A DNA stretch of 64,000 nt from Limnoperna fortunei (taxonomy: Eukaryota; Mollusca; Bivalvia; Mytilida; Modiolidae), in assembly GCA_944474755.1 (NCBI GenBank), contig OX104112.1, positions 83,031,756 through 83,095,755 of the forward strand, in the 5' to 3' direction. Below the pieces are notes generated by a model. It worked only from the letters and a program-made list of their open reading frames with translations, was not told the origin of the DNA and searched no databases. Positions 1 through 12,400 of this stretch are shown here, piece by piece; within the stretch, counting starts at the first letter, position 1, and every line of letters begins with the position of its first letter. The position numbers and the translations under genes were made by a program.

Positions 1-178
1 CATATGGATCACGTTACTTTTTTAACACATGCATGTAACGGTACAGTCCGCATCTGCGATACTCGCTATAATAGTGTGGTATAAAAAAAATAGTCCCAGT
101 GTCATTCAAAAATGCATGTAAATCAATTTCTACAGGTCCCTGTGGTATCTTTATGTATCTGTGTATATATGTCTGTGT

Positions 179-227
179 AGGGACAGTCTATACTATTCAT
201 GTCATGTGTTAGAATAGACTGTCCCTG
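179..227. repeat. Short inverted-repeat element, relative of the palindrome at 47661
   Basis: Arms AGGGACAGTCTAT (179-191) and ATAGACTGTCCCT (214-226) are perfect complements around a 22-base loop. The arm sequence is the same as in the palindrome at 47661-47698, so the two are copies of one tiny family. Confidence 0.7.
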
Positions 228-806
228 ATACTTAGTATGTGGTACACTGCTAGATCCCAATAATGGTGAAGCTGTAGCAGACTCCAGGGGTCACCACACT
301 TTAAAAAAGTAGGGATAAGTGCTTTCTCCCTGGCAGCCAAACAGACAGAAGTGAGGCCTGATTAAGGAGACTTCAGGGAGACACCAGAGAGAATCCAAGG
401 CGACCAAACCAATAATTATTTTCGCAGTTGTTATTTTCTTTATTTACATCAATATTTTTTAAATTGTGGATTTCCAGGATTATTTCTCTTGTGTTGTTAA
501 AACTATAACACACTTGGATTCAGTTTTTTCTTTCTTTTTCATTATTATTCATTGTATTCAATAACATCAAAGCGTACATGTACATAACCTTTATCTTTAA
601 CGAATGAAAAAAAGCACCAGATATAACAACTATTTTTCTATCTTATTCAGTACTTATATCCATACATTGTACAAGGTATTAATTAACAAATAAAAATGAT
701 GGATCAAGTAAAAATATTTGTATTGGTGTACATGTAGACATAAACATAACCTTGTATACATCATAATATTCCTAACAGTTTGTAATGAACATACCATGTT
801 TATTTA

Positions 807-952
807 AGGATTGTTTTCAATTGCTAGTTAGATTATTGGTTAGATGACTGGGTCAGTTTACACCAATAAACTGCGAAGTGGTTTATGTTCAACGTAAACC
901 CTCCCAAAGTCGTCTATATCCAATAATCTAACCAACAATTGAAACAATTCTC
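807..952. mobile_element. Foldback (MITE-like) element
   Basis: Left arm (807-848) containing TAGTTAGATTATTGG pairs with the right arm (about 909-952) containing CCAATAATCTAACCAAC over about 40 bases with few mismatches. Confidence 0.65.
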
Positions 953-2055
953 AATACTATGAAAAGAAATAACAAATACAATATTTTACAAGTATTAAAT
1001 TAATATTTGCAATTTACAATTTTTAGTGTCGTCACTTGATGTTGGCGGAAGAATCCATGTATAGTCAACGTCATCAATACTTATAATCATGACTTCAATA
1101 ATTAGTCATGTGCTGATATAGCAAGTTAGGTTATACGAAATGGACAATGTTGCTGTTGAATATTTAAAGGAAATTAAAAATATATGCACATGATATGGGC
1201 ACAATGTCCAGAGAAGATAAATAAATAATTTTTCTGTTCATGGAAATTTGCAAATTGCTTCATGGAACACCAATCTACAGAAATTGTCATGTCAATGATG
1301 ACCATACATCTTCAGTATTGATTGCAGCTCATATATTTATCAAAGGAAATAATTAAATATAATATACTGTGAAGGAACTTAAATTTTGAAACCAATTAAA
1401 AGTGTATTTTATTAAACGATTACAATTTTTCATTATGGGCCGTTGTACTTTACTTTGTTGTTCACTTTTGGTAATATGAAATGTTAAATACATTCTTTGC
1501 CGTTTGTATTGGAATTACATATTTACTTATAAAGTGGTAGTTTGGGTGGATTATTTGGACCAGATAATGAGATATACAAGAGTCTTATGCGAACCATCAT
1601 GGGACCTGAGGGAAAAAACAGGGTGACTTTGACTTTATTTTTGAGGCGCATTAGGGCGAATTGGGTCCCAGTAAGGCGACTTTGTTGTAACTTTGCCCAG
1701 TGTGGTGAACCTTGAACATTCAACTGTTACAAATGAAATTAAAATGTCTAAAAGTAGCGGTAGTGATGAAAATGAGCTTAGAAACTGATTAAAATTATCT
1801 TGATTGGAATTAAGGCAATTATTTTTATGGAGAAAAATATCTAGAGAAGCTATTTATATATAGTTCAACCACAAAAACTTTTTTATTACATCATGAGATT
1901 GTGGAATGTGCCGACTGACCTGTGTCACAAAATCTACTGTTTTGTCTATGGAGAGCTCTTTGACATCCCACGCTCACATCAGAGTATAAAAAAGCATAAG
2001 ACGGCAGACGATTCTTAGACTAGTCTGAATTCATCACTACTGCTATGTTATTAAA

Positions 2056-2134
2056 ATCACATCTTCGCTAGCCAATTTTTACAATCAGGTCCCCCTCTCG
2101 TATCGGATCGTATTGGCTAGCTAAGATGTGAAAA
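2056..2134. mobile_element. Small foldback element
   Basis: CACATCTTCGCTAGCCAAT (2059-2077) pairs with ATTGGCTAGCTAAGATGTG (2112-2130), one mismatch. AAAAT flanks both sides, a possible 5-bp target duplication. Confidence 0.6.
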
Positions 2135-2138
2135 TCAT

Positions 2139-2230
2139 TAAGTCGGCACTCTAACTGATTGAGCTAAATAAGTACTTCCCTAATGCAACAGATTTACAGC
2201 TGCCGATTAAGGCTGAATTTATCTCTGCAG
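2139..2230 (-). repeat. tRNA-like repeat fragment, related copy at 2449-2520
   Basis: Read on the reverse strand, TTAGCTCAATCAGTTAGAG resembles a tRNA box A region (TAGCTCAGTYGGTAGAG). The copy at 2449-2520 shares the following GAAGYRCTTCCCTAAYG block. Probably decayed tRNA-derived SINE heads; box B is not convincing. Confidence 0.45.
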
Positions 2231-2829
2231 TAGCACAACACTCGCCCATCCTACGTAGCACTCAGAACCTTCACGGCCATATCCTTTGCAACACTCCCTC
2301 CACTTTTCCATGGCCTTACTTATGGTCACCACACCAATATTTCTAAACATCATTTCTAATTTCAGCAGTTGTTTCTCTCAATGCCATTGTTGGGAAAATA
2401 ATAAATGGTACCTGCTGTATTGAAAGCCCCAACCTCTGGTTCTAAAGTCAGGGCTCTATAACTGATTGAGCTAAAGAAGTGCTTCCCTAACGCTGCATTT
2501 ATCTCTGCAAGTAAACTTTCACTTTTTTAATTATTTCATATTGTACCTTTTTATTACAAAAATCAAAAAAAAATTTACCAACTATATAAACCTGTGCATA
2601 TCTGATACTATTACCCAAATTATATCCAAACACACATAAAGTAACATGTTTTGGCAGTATTATCTGGTTTAAAGGATTTTTTATACTCTTTATTGTTGGA
2701 AAATGTTATAAAAGATAAGTTAATATGATGATTTCTTGTGTTAAATTTGATCTCATGAAGCCCTTTATGATTGTTAAAAATGTATTACCCTATGGTACTC
2801 TAAAACTATACTGTACCTAAATAGTAATC

Positions 2830-3170
2830 AAAATGACAATATTGTAATAAAGAAACCCATTTTTGACACATACACGTGATATAAGTGATATATATGTGTG
2901 TATGATTTGACAAGTGATATTGCCAAGAAACTCGTTTTGGACGGGGATGACAAATGCAAAGTGATATATGCTTATTGTAACAAAGAAACACATTCACAGT
3001 GATATATGCTATTGCAAACAATATTGTAACAAAGAAACACATTTTGGACACAGATGATAAATGCACAGTGATATAGGCTATTACAAACAATATTGTAACA
3101 AAAAAACACATTTTGGACACAGATGATAAATGCACAGTGATATAGGCTATTACAAACAATATTATACCCC
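2830..3170. repeat. 69-bp tandem array
   Basis: Units contain CACATTTTGGACACAGATGA, TGCACAGTGATATAGGC and TTACAAACAATATTGTAAC. Three to five units, the last three nearly identical. They happen to stay open in frame on the reverse strand, but there is no reason to think they are coding. Confidence 0.8.
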
Positions 3171-3340
3171 CACTTGTAAGAGAGGGGGCTATATTGCAAT
3201 CACCTTGTCCATCTGTCTGGCTGTCCGTCTGTCTGTCCGTCTGTACGGCTTCTACTAAAGGGATTGATTTCAAATTTAGTGCACAGCTGTAGCATGATGA
3301 GTTGTATTGTGCCTCCCCTTTCCAGCCCTAACAATCATGC
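3165..3340 (+). repeat. Dispersed repeat, copy 1 (see 31110-31450)
   Basis: TATACCCCCACTTGTAAGAG and GGGGGCTATATTGCAATCAC, then GTCTGTCCG repeats and TTCAAATTTAGTGCACAGC, recur at 31110-31450. The TACCCCC...GGGGGC opening is palindromic. Confidence 0.7.
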
Positions 3341-3899
3341 TAAAAATCTCCACCAAAACATGCTAATTGGAATACCTGCTGTCATCTGATTAGTCTGTTG
3401 AAAAATGGTGTAGTACTTAAAAATAAACTGTGTATCTACTTTAGTACTTAACTTACAAAAATTGATATGCAATTGTCATGGAATTTATTCCCCATTACTT
3501 ATAATTATTTAATTAAAATTTGAAATTCATTCAGTAGTAGGATTTAAAAATTCCTAAATATTAATACATAAATTACTCATTGATTTATCACAACAGAGTG
3601 TAGATGTCGATCTCACAAATATCTTTTGGATTTCTTTGCATTGTCACAATATCCTTTTATCTAGTTTTATGACTCTTTGTCTTTGATAATTCCTTAATTT
3701 AGAATGGTCAGTTACACATTCAGAGTAGCGAATTTCATATAAGTTTCTAGTGGGGTTTATGTTACTCATCTTTGCAAGTGTTGTTTGTGTGCATGTCTTT
3801 TTTTATTTTAGTTTTCTTATCTCTTGTTTGTCATTTTATGTTGATTTGCAATATTTTATAACATATTGGAATAGTTTGCTTTCCTTGCAATGAAAATCT

Positions 3900-4140
3900 A
3901 AGATTGTTTGTTTGTTTGAATGATGTTTAATGCCACTTTCAGGAATTTTTCAGCTATTTCATGATGTCTAGTTTTTATTGGGGGAGAAAGCCGTAGTACA
4001 TGGAGAGAACCCAGACCTTGTCAATTAAGATTGGAGTCGAGTACACCCTGCCCGCTGTGAGACTTGAACCCGCAACCTCATTGTTGACAGGCCACGTGAT
4101 CAATAGTAGACAAACTACCTTAACCACTTGGCCAGTGAAA
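3900..4140 (-). mobile_element. tRNA-derived SINE, antisense copy
   Basis: Read on the reverse strand: GGCCAAGTGGTTAAGG (box A) near 4133, GGGTTCAAGTCTCACAGC (box B) near 4070, then a body ending in AAACAAACAAACAA near 3905. It matches the SINEs at 21965, 49982, 6665 and 62365. Nearly full length. Confidence 0.85.
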
Positions 4141-5119
4141 ATCTAAGAAAATACTGGACAACATAAAACAATTATATTGGTGGATGGTTTTTAGAAGTTA
4201 TACTTGTACATGGATGGATTCAGGATTTTTGGGTGTGGCATACATGTAATAATAAGGGCAGGGACTCTGGAGGCAGTGTGAGGCCACCATCACCAAGTCA
4301 GAAAATAGCCACTTTATTGTAGCTGGTCGTAAAACTGATGGATTAAATACCTATGAAAAGTATTACACAAGATTTTGTATTAGCTTACCTTTAATGATGA
4401 ATCTGGTTTTTTTATTTATCTTATAGGAATAATTAAGTAAACATGCCAAAGAAAATCCATCAATTATTTAAAACTATGTAATACAATAATAGATAAACCT
4501 TTGAAGCATCCATTTAGCCTCTCTTTCTCTCTCTCTCTCTCTTTTTTAAGCATGGGTGTATGCTCCTGTTGTATTCTGGCAGCCTGGTTGTCTTTCCAAA
4601 ATGCTCTCTTTATGTAACTAAAAAATATTTCAAAATGTATGATGTGTTTTATCAGTGTTTTAGTGAAAATTCAAGTATAACATTTTAGATAATCTGATGA
4701 TCTGAATTATTGTTTTTATTAATACTGAAGTGTTTGGAATTCTGTATCTTTGTCTCTTTTTCAGAATATAAGGCATATTAAGATAAAAAAGAAAACTACA
4801 CACATACACTGTTGAACATTACTTTAGATAATCATATTTGAACAGTTACAATAATGCCAAACTATAATAGTTTACTGTTGCATAAATAGATTTTCTTGTG
4901 ATTGTGTTATAAAAATTAGAATTTAGTTTAAAAAAATCATTTATCCAAGAATAGATACTATAAGATTTTTAAGCAATGATACTTACATGATTGATTGATT
5001 CATTGTTGTTACGTCCAGGGATACTAGTATGATAAAAAGTACATTATTTGACAATTTGCATGGTTAAACATGTTGAGCATATGTGTAATAGAAAACATAA
5101 ATCAAACTGAAAACACAAT

Positions 5120-5340
5120 TTTTATACCATGGCACAATGTGGTGGGGTATTATGGGATACTTCGGATATACAGTATGGTATAATATATGGATATGTCCAT
5201 CCGTCTGTCAGTGCCTTGGTATTTTCTAGATGATAACTTTAAAACCCATCAACAGATTTTATTGAAACTTTGCACAACTTTTAAGTACTATAACATAAAG
5301 TTACAGTTCAATTTTCAGTACAATCCCATTAGATGTTTTT
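5120..5340 (+). repeat. Probable dispersed repeat fragment
   Basis: TTTTTATACCATGGC, GTGGGGTATTATGGG, then GTCCATCCGTCTGTCAG and TTGAAACTTTGCACAACTT are in the style of the other Ile/Cys-less repeat families in this window (TATACC head, GTCCGTCTG, TTTGCACA). No second copy was matched exactly. Confidence 0.35.
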
Positions 5341-5888
5341 GAGTAAGGCCAATTTAAATTATTTGTATAGGTCCAACTTCAAGGTAAAAATTGTCTTCTG
5401 AGATGGACTGTTATCATGCTCAGCTGTTCCTGTAGGCTGATTTGTAACTTGGTAAAATGTGTTTATGAATAATAAAACCCGATGCAACATGGCATTTAAT
5501 GTCCCATTAGATGCCTTATGTTTTATGTATAGCTCAATCTGCAGGCATCCTTTTATTTGGTATTGTGTTTTTATACAGTAATATAAAGTTTTATGAATAC
5601 CACCTGTGACCATTGAAAAAAAAGCCTAAAACATGTACAGTTTTTGCCGTTAAAAATAATTACAAGTATCATACAGTTACTGGAATGTCTCCAAAATTAA
5701 ATTAAGAAGTAACGTTACCGGTTATCTTTTCAAAGAAATGTACCTCTAATGTATTCATGACATGTACTTTAAATCTTAAGATTTCAGTAATAAGTTTAGC
5801 CAATTTTTTTTATGATATACATATAGAGATATAACAAGTAGTATGTATAATTATAAAGCATTATACCTATTGTGTTTTTTTTTTACAG

Positions 5889-6448
5889 GTGTTGCTAAAC
5901 AATTCAGTGCATCTTTAGATTGTTCAACACAAGATGTGACATACAACAAAATACCAAGAGCTTCAATATTAGATGTGAAACGTTTATGTTTAAACTTTTA
6001 AAAATACTTGCACCTGTAAATATTTGTCAGTTGTAACACCTGTACAACCTGACATGAGAAAGAGGCTGTTGAATCCAAATGAGGCTGAAGATGATGATGA
6101 ACATTATCCATTAACAAAGAGAGCTATGAATGTGATACGAATTAAACCAAAAACAAAAACTATTGGATGTATAATTCTTATATTGTCTGTTATAATACTG
6201 TTGATGTATTTACCAATATTTTCATCATCAAGAATTGTAGAATTTGAGATTCCTAATGTCGATCATATTGTAAAGGGCGATCGCTATGTCAGCACAGGTA
6301 GCCTAACATTTAAAAATCGTCAGTTTCTTTTAGATGGACAGCCTTTCCGATTTATAAGTGGTGCTATACATTATTTCAGAATTCCGTTTGCTTACTGGGA
6401 GGATATTTTGAAAAAAGCTAAAGCTGCTGGCTTGAATACAATAGATAC
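5889..6448 (+). CDS. Beta-galactosidase exon 1 (5'UTR 5889-6053, CDS 6054-6448)
   Basis: A T-run followed by ACAG at 5885-5888 is a strong 3' splice site, so a noncoding exon probably lies further upstream. Coding starts at ATG 6054. It gives [15 protein letters not shown], a basic stretch, a membrane segment ([20 protein letters not shown]), then the enzyme core beginning about residue 85 ([23 protein letters not shown], quoted in part). The donor GTATGT follows 6448, and the exon ends in phase 2 within the Thr of NTIDT. No TATA box or upstream exon could be assigned confidently. Confidence 0.88.
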
Positions 6449-9400
6449 GTATGTATAAAATATTGAAGATAAATTTACTTTATTTCTAATTTATGCTGTT
6501 TTGCTGTTATGGCAAACTGTAGTTATAAGTAAAACCTCTGCAGCATGAATAAATGATAAAAAATTATTTCCTGTTTCCATGTTTTCTTTACATGCCCATT
6601 TTAGAAAATTATTTATATAAATTACATGTGTTTTCTGGGCTTAGTTCAAAATATCTCACTTAATTGACAAGGATTGCCAGTTTTCCTACCGCAGGTCGGG
6701 GGTTCTCTCCGGGTACTCCGGCTTCCTCCCCCAATAAAAACTGGACGCCATGATATAGCTGAAAAATTGCTGAAAGTGGCGTTAAAACACCATTCAAACA
6801 AACAAACAAACAAACAAAATATCTCATTTTACCTTTCTTGATCTGTTGATCTTGATGCCTTATCAGTGATATTTTATATCTTGTCCAGAAAATTCCTGAT
6901 ATTTCACATACTTACATCCAGGAGTTTTCTTTGCTCATTTCGGTCATTTTTTACCCTAAAGTAATTACTAAATTCCTGGTTAGTGGATATTAGTTTTGCG
7001 ATGGGTTACTACAATATATGCATCATGTGAACAAGAAAATATATGTAGGAAGACTTTTGTCTTGTATTGTCTGTTTGTATTTAGTAAATTGTGTACTTTT
7101 GCAGATGTTTTTTTGACATTCATTAGTTATTCCTTAAAATCTCGAATTACGGAAAATTTTTCAGCAACATATTTGAATTAAATGTTCACAAACAAACATT
7201 TAGAGAGGATTTGATTTTGTGTATTAAAAAAAGCATGTTTGAATTTTTTGTTGAAATGTTAAGCTTGTATTAGCGGTAACTTATTATTTTATGTGTTGAA
7301 ATTATCTTTGTTATGACCAGTTGCATGTAAACTCATAAATGACTTGTTTTATTAGACATCATGTTAAAGGAGTTTGTTAATTTTAGATATGTACCATGGA
7401 ACTTGCATGAAGACACTCCTGAAATATATAACTTTGCTGAAAACCTGAACATTTTGTAAGTAAAAATTACTACATATAAGCCAACATGGTAAGATTAAGA
7501 TTTATATACTGTCAAATTTCATGTTTACTCTCAGCTGGATTCCAACTGATGTTGGTTTACTATTCCACTCAATAGCTTGCATTTTGCCCAGCACTCTAAA
7601 CCTCTTGTTCAAATCTGCTATATATAAGGATATAGCTTCATTAACTGATTTGATTTTTATAGACCTACATGTGTATTATCATGGGGCAATGGAATTTTCA
7701 TAAGCAATAATCTAACTTAGCATTTTTGTATATATTATATAGGATGACTTGTTACTTGTCATCCAGTTACATGTACAAAGGGACCAGGTTAAAGCATGTG
7801 ATGAGTTTCTAAAATAAAATAATTTGTACAATTTCCAACTGCGTTTTTTATTTCATGAAAGGCAGAATCATGAGGTCAGTGCAGAAAATAAAAATAACTT
7901 TTATTTTATTACCATTTCAGTCAAATTTTGGTTGGTGGGTGGACATGTTTAACAGAAAATAAAAAGATTCTGGCCTTAAGTAAGAACCCCAACCTTCAGC
8001 AGGAAAATTGGCAATCTGTATCAATGCTCTTCTGTATTCTATATATCTACTAGGAGATATTCGTGATACGCAACTAGGGCAAAAGGTTTTAAGAAAAATT
8101 TATTGGTTAATTAAAGCACACAATGTTTCTTATTTGCAAGGACTTTAATTAGTCTAATGAACTAATAAACCAACTTTAGTAAAAAGCTGTGGAAATTTTC
8201 AATAAATTTTCTTTTGCAGGAAGTTTTTAGATACTGCACACAAACTAGGTTTATATGTGATATTACGACCTGGACCCTATATATGTTCTGAGTGGGACTT
8301 TGGAGGGTTACCAGGGTATGTATTATATAAAAACAGCTGAATGGGATCTTTGGAGGATTACCAGGGTATGTATTATATAGAAACAGCTGAATGGGATCTT
8401 TGGAGGATTACCAGGGTATGTATTATATATAAACAGCTGAATGGGATCTTTGGAGGGTTACCAGGGTATGTATTATATATAAACAGCTGAATGGGATCTT
8501 TGGAGGATTACCAGGGTATGTATTATCTATAAACTGCTTAATGGTACTTTGGAGGATTACCAGGGTATGTATTATATATAACAGCTGAATGGGATCTTTG
8601 GAGGATTACCAGGGTATGTATTATATAAAAACAGCTGAATGGGATCTTTGGAGGATTACCAGGGTATGTATTATATATAAACAGCTGAATGGGATCTTTG
8701 GAGGGTTACCAGGGTATGTATTATATATAACAGCTGAATGGGACTTTGGAGGATTACCAGGGTATGTATTATATATAACAGCTGAATGGGACTTTGGAGG
8801 ATTACCAGGGTATGTATTATGTATATATAACAGCTGAATGGGATCTTTGGAGGATTACCAGGGTATGTATTATCTATAAACTGCTTAATGGTACTTTGGA
8901 GGATTACCAGGGTATGTATTATATATAACAGCTGAATGGGATCTTTGGAGGATTACCAGGGTATGTATTATATAAAAACAGCTGAATGGGATCTTTGGAG
9001 GATTACCAGGGTATGTATTATATATAAACAGCTGAATGGGATCTTTGGAGGGTTACCAGGGTATGTATTATATATAACAGCTGAATGGGATCTTTGGAGG
9101 ATTACCAGGGTATGTATTATATAAAAACAGCTGAATGGGATCTTTGGAGGATTACCAGGGTATGTATTATATATAAACAGCTGAATGGGATCTTTGGAGG
9201 GTTACCAGGGTATGTATTATATATAACAGCTGAATGGGACTTTGGAGGATTACCAGGGTATGTATTATATATAACAGCTGAATGGGACTTTGGAGGATTA
9301 CCAGGGTATGTATTATGTATATATAACAGCTGAATGGGATCTTTGGAGGATTACCAGGGTATGTATTATATAAAAACAGCTGAATGGGATCTTTGGAGGA

Positions 9401-12400
9401 TTACCAGGGTATGTATTATATATAAACAGCTGAATGGGATCTTTGGAGGGTTACCAGGGTATGTATTATATATAACAGCTGAATGGGACTTTGGAGGATT
9501 ACCAGGGTATGTATTATATATAACAGCTGAATGGGATCTTTGGAGGGTTACCAGGGTATGTATTATATAAAAACAGCTGAAGGGATCTTTGGAGGATTAC
9601 CAAGGTATGTATTATATAAAAACAGCTGAATGGGATCTTTGGAGGATTACCAGGGTATGTATTATGTATATATAACAGCTGAATGGGATCTTTGGAGGAT
9701 TACCAGGGTATGTATTATATAAAAACAGCTGAATGGGATCTTTGGAGGATTACCAGGGTATGTATTATATATAACAGCTGAATGGGATCTTTGGAGGATT
9801 ACCAGGGTATGTATTATATATAACAGCTGAATGGGATCTTTGGAGGATTACCAGGGTATGTATTATATATAAACTGCTTAATGGTACTTTGGAGGATTAC
9901 CAAGGTATGTATTATATATAACAGCTGAATGGGATCTTTGGAGGATTACCAGGGTATGTATTATATATAACAGCTGAATGGGATCTTTGGAGGATTACCA
10001 AGGTATGTATTATATATAACAGCTGAATGGGACTTTGGAGGATTACAAGGGTATGTATTATATATAACAGCTGAATGGGATCTTTGCAGGATTATATACA
10101 AATTATATTGACCTGTTTTCTTATCTGATTGATTTACGCTTTTGTAACAAATTTGACATCCAGATAGCAAGCTGTTTCAAAATCAGTAATTGTATTATAT
10201 TACCCAAAACAAAATACCAAGACACAAGGAAAAGAAAATGTGTAAATTATAATGTTATGTTATTGATTGAGACTTACCTTTTTTTAACAGCTTTAAAGTT
10301 TTTTTAACATGAAATAATTTAAATTTATAGTCTGTTATTTATTAACATTTCAAGTTTGTGTCAAAAACTTTAAACTAATAATTTTTATGCCCCCGCAACA
10401 ACAAAAGGTGGGGGGGGGATTAAGTTTTACTCATGTCTTTCCGTACGTATGTACGTCCGAACGAATTTCCGTCAAGCTTTTCTCAGAAACCGTACAAGAG
10501 AACAATTTGAAATTTGGCAGGGTGGTTCAGTATCACAAGTTGTACGTCCTAAGCGACTTTCAGACCTGTTGGACAACTACTTCCTGTTTGGGACTTAATT
10601 TGTATGTAAATACGTCCGTCTCTATGTACGAATTGCCATCAAGCTTTTCTCAGAAACCAAAAATGAGAACAATTTGAAATATGGCAGGGTGGTTCAGTAT
10701 CATAAGTTGTATGTCCTAAGCAACTTTCAGACCTGTCGTACAACTACTTCCTGTTTGGGACTTCATTTGTACGTAAATATGGACTTCCTTATGTACGAAT
10801 TTCCGTCAAGCTTTTCTCATCAACTGTACATGAGAACAATTTGAAATTTGCTAGGATGGTTCAGTATCACAAGTTGTACGTCCTAAGCGACTTTCAGACC
10901 TGCCTGAAAACTACTTCCTGTTTGCGACTGAGCCGATATGAAAATGTGTAAATGTGAGTATGAAAATTTCAGTCAAGCTTTTCTCAGAAACCGTACATGA
11001 GAACAATTTGAAATTTGCCAGGGTGGTTCAGTTTCACAAGTTGTACGTCTTTAGCGACTTTCAGACCTATCAGACAATGACTTCCTGTTTGCCACTGGGC
11101 CGATATGAAAATGTGTTAACACGAGTATGAAAATTTCCGTCAAGCTTTTCCCAGAAACCGTACATGAGAACAATTTGAAATTTGCCAGGGTGGTTCAGTA
11201 TCACAAGTTGTACGTCCTAAGCGACTTTCAGACCTGTCGGACAAATACTTCCTGTTTGCGACTGGGCCGATATGAAAATGAGTTAACAAAAGTATGAAAA
11301 TTTCCGTCAAGCTTTTCCCAGAAACCGTACATGAGAACAATTTGGAATTTGGCAGGGTGGTTCAGTATCACAAATTGTATGTCCCAAGCGACTTTCAGAC
11401 CTGTCTCACAACTACTTCCTGTTTGGGACTGGGCCGATATGAAAATGAGTTAACAAAAGTATGAAAATTTCCGTCAAGCTTTTCCCAGAAACCGTACATG
11501 AGAACAATTTGGAATTTGGCAGGGTGGTTCAGTATCACAAATTGTATGTCCCAAGCGACTTTCAGACCTGTCTCACAACTACTTCCTGTTTGGGACTTCA
11601 TTTAGCGGGGGCGTTATTGTCCCATGGACATATTCTTTGATTTTTATACCCCCGCGACAACATGTTGACGGGGGGCATTAAGTTTTACTCATGTCCGTCC
11701 GTCCGAACATACGTCCAAACAAATTTCCGTCAAGCTTTTCTCAAAAACTGTACATGAGAACAATTTGAAATTTGGCAGGGTGGTTTAGTATCCAAAGTTG
11801 TATGTCCTAAGCGAATTTCAGACCTGTCAGACAACTACTTCCTGTTTGGGACTTTATTTGTACGTAAAAACATCCGACTGTATGTACAAATTTCCGTCAA
11901 GCTATTTTCAGAAACCGTACATGAGAACAATATGAAATTTGGCAGGGTGGTTCAGTATCACAAGTTGTACGTTATAAGGGACTTTCAGACCTGACGGACA
12001 ACTACTTCCTGTTTGGGACTGGGCCAATATGAAAATGTGATATCACAAGTATGATAAATTTCCGTCAAACTTTTCTCAGAAACCGCACATGAGAACAATT
12101 TGAAATTTGGCAGGGTGGTTCAGTTGACAAGTTGTACATCTTAAGCGACTTTCAGACCTGTGGGATAACTACTTCCTGTTTGCAACTCGGCCGATATGAA
12201 AATGTGATAACACGTGTATGAAAATTCCCGTCAAGCTTTTATCAGAAACCGTACATGAGAACAATTTGAAATTTGACACTGTGGTTCAGTATCACAAGTT
12301 GTATGTCCTAAGCCACTTTCAGACCTGTTGAACAACTAGTTCCTGTTTGCCACTGGGCCGATATTAAAATGTGTTAACATGAGTATGAAAATTTCCGTCA

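Larger units (their letters stand above)
1..5888. other. Upstream flank of the beta-galactosidase gene
   Basis: No gene recognised. Contains small inverted-repeat elements (179-227, 807-952, 2056-2134), two tRNA-like fragments (2139-2230, 2449-2520), a 69-bp tandem array (2830-3170), the head of a dispersed repeat (3165-3340), an antisense SINE (3900-4140), a CT microsatellite (about 4520-4545) and a repeat-like stretch at 5120-5330. A promoter or first noncoding exon probably lies here but could not be placed. Confidence 0.5.

Noticed and set aside
2806..3273. 155-codon reverse frame with ILFVIAYITVHLSS repeats
   Set aside because: Explained by a 69-bp tandem repeat; hydrophobic look comes from AT-rich content.
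8589..9570. Repeated 60-82 codon frames starting MGSLEDYQG
   Set aside because: Out-of-frame readings of the exon 3 donor array; no start context or conservation.
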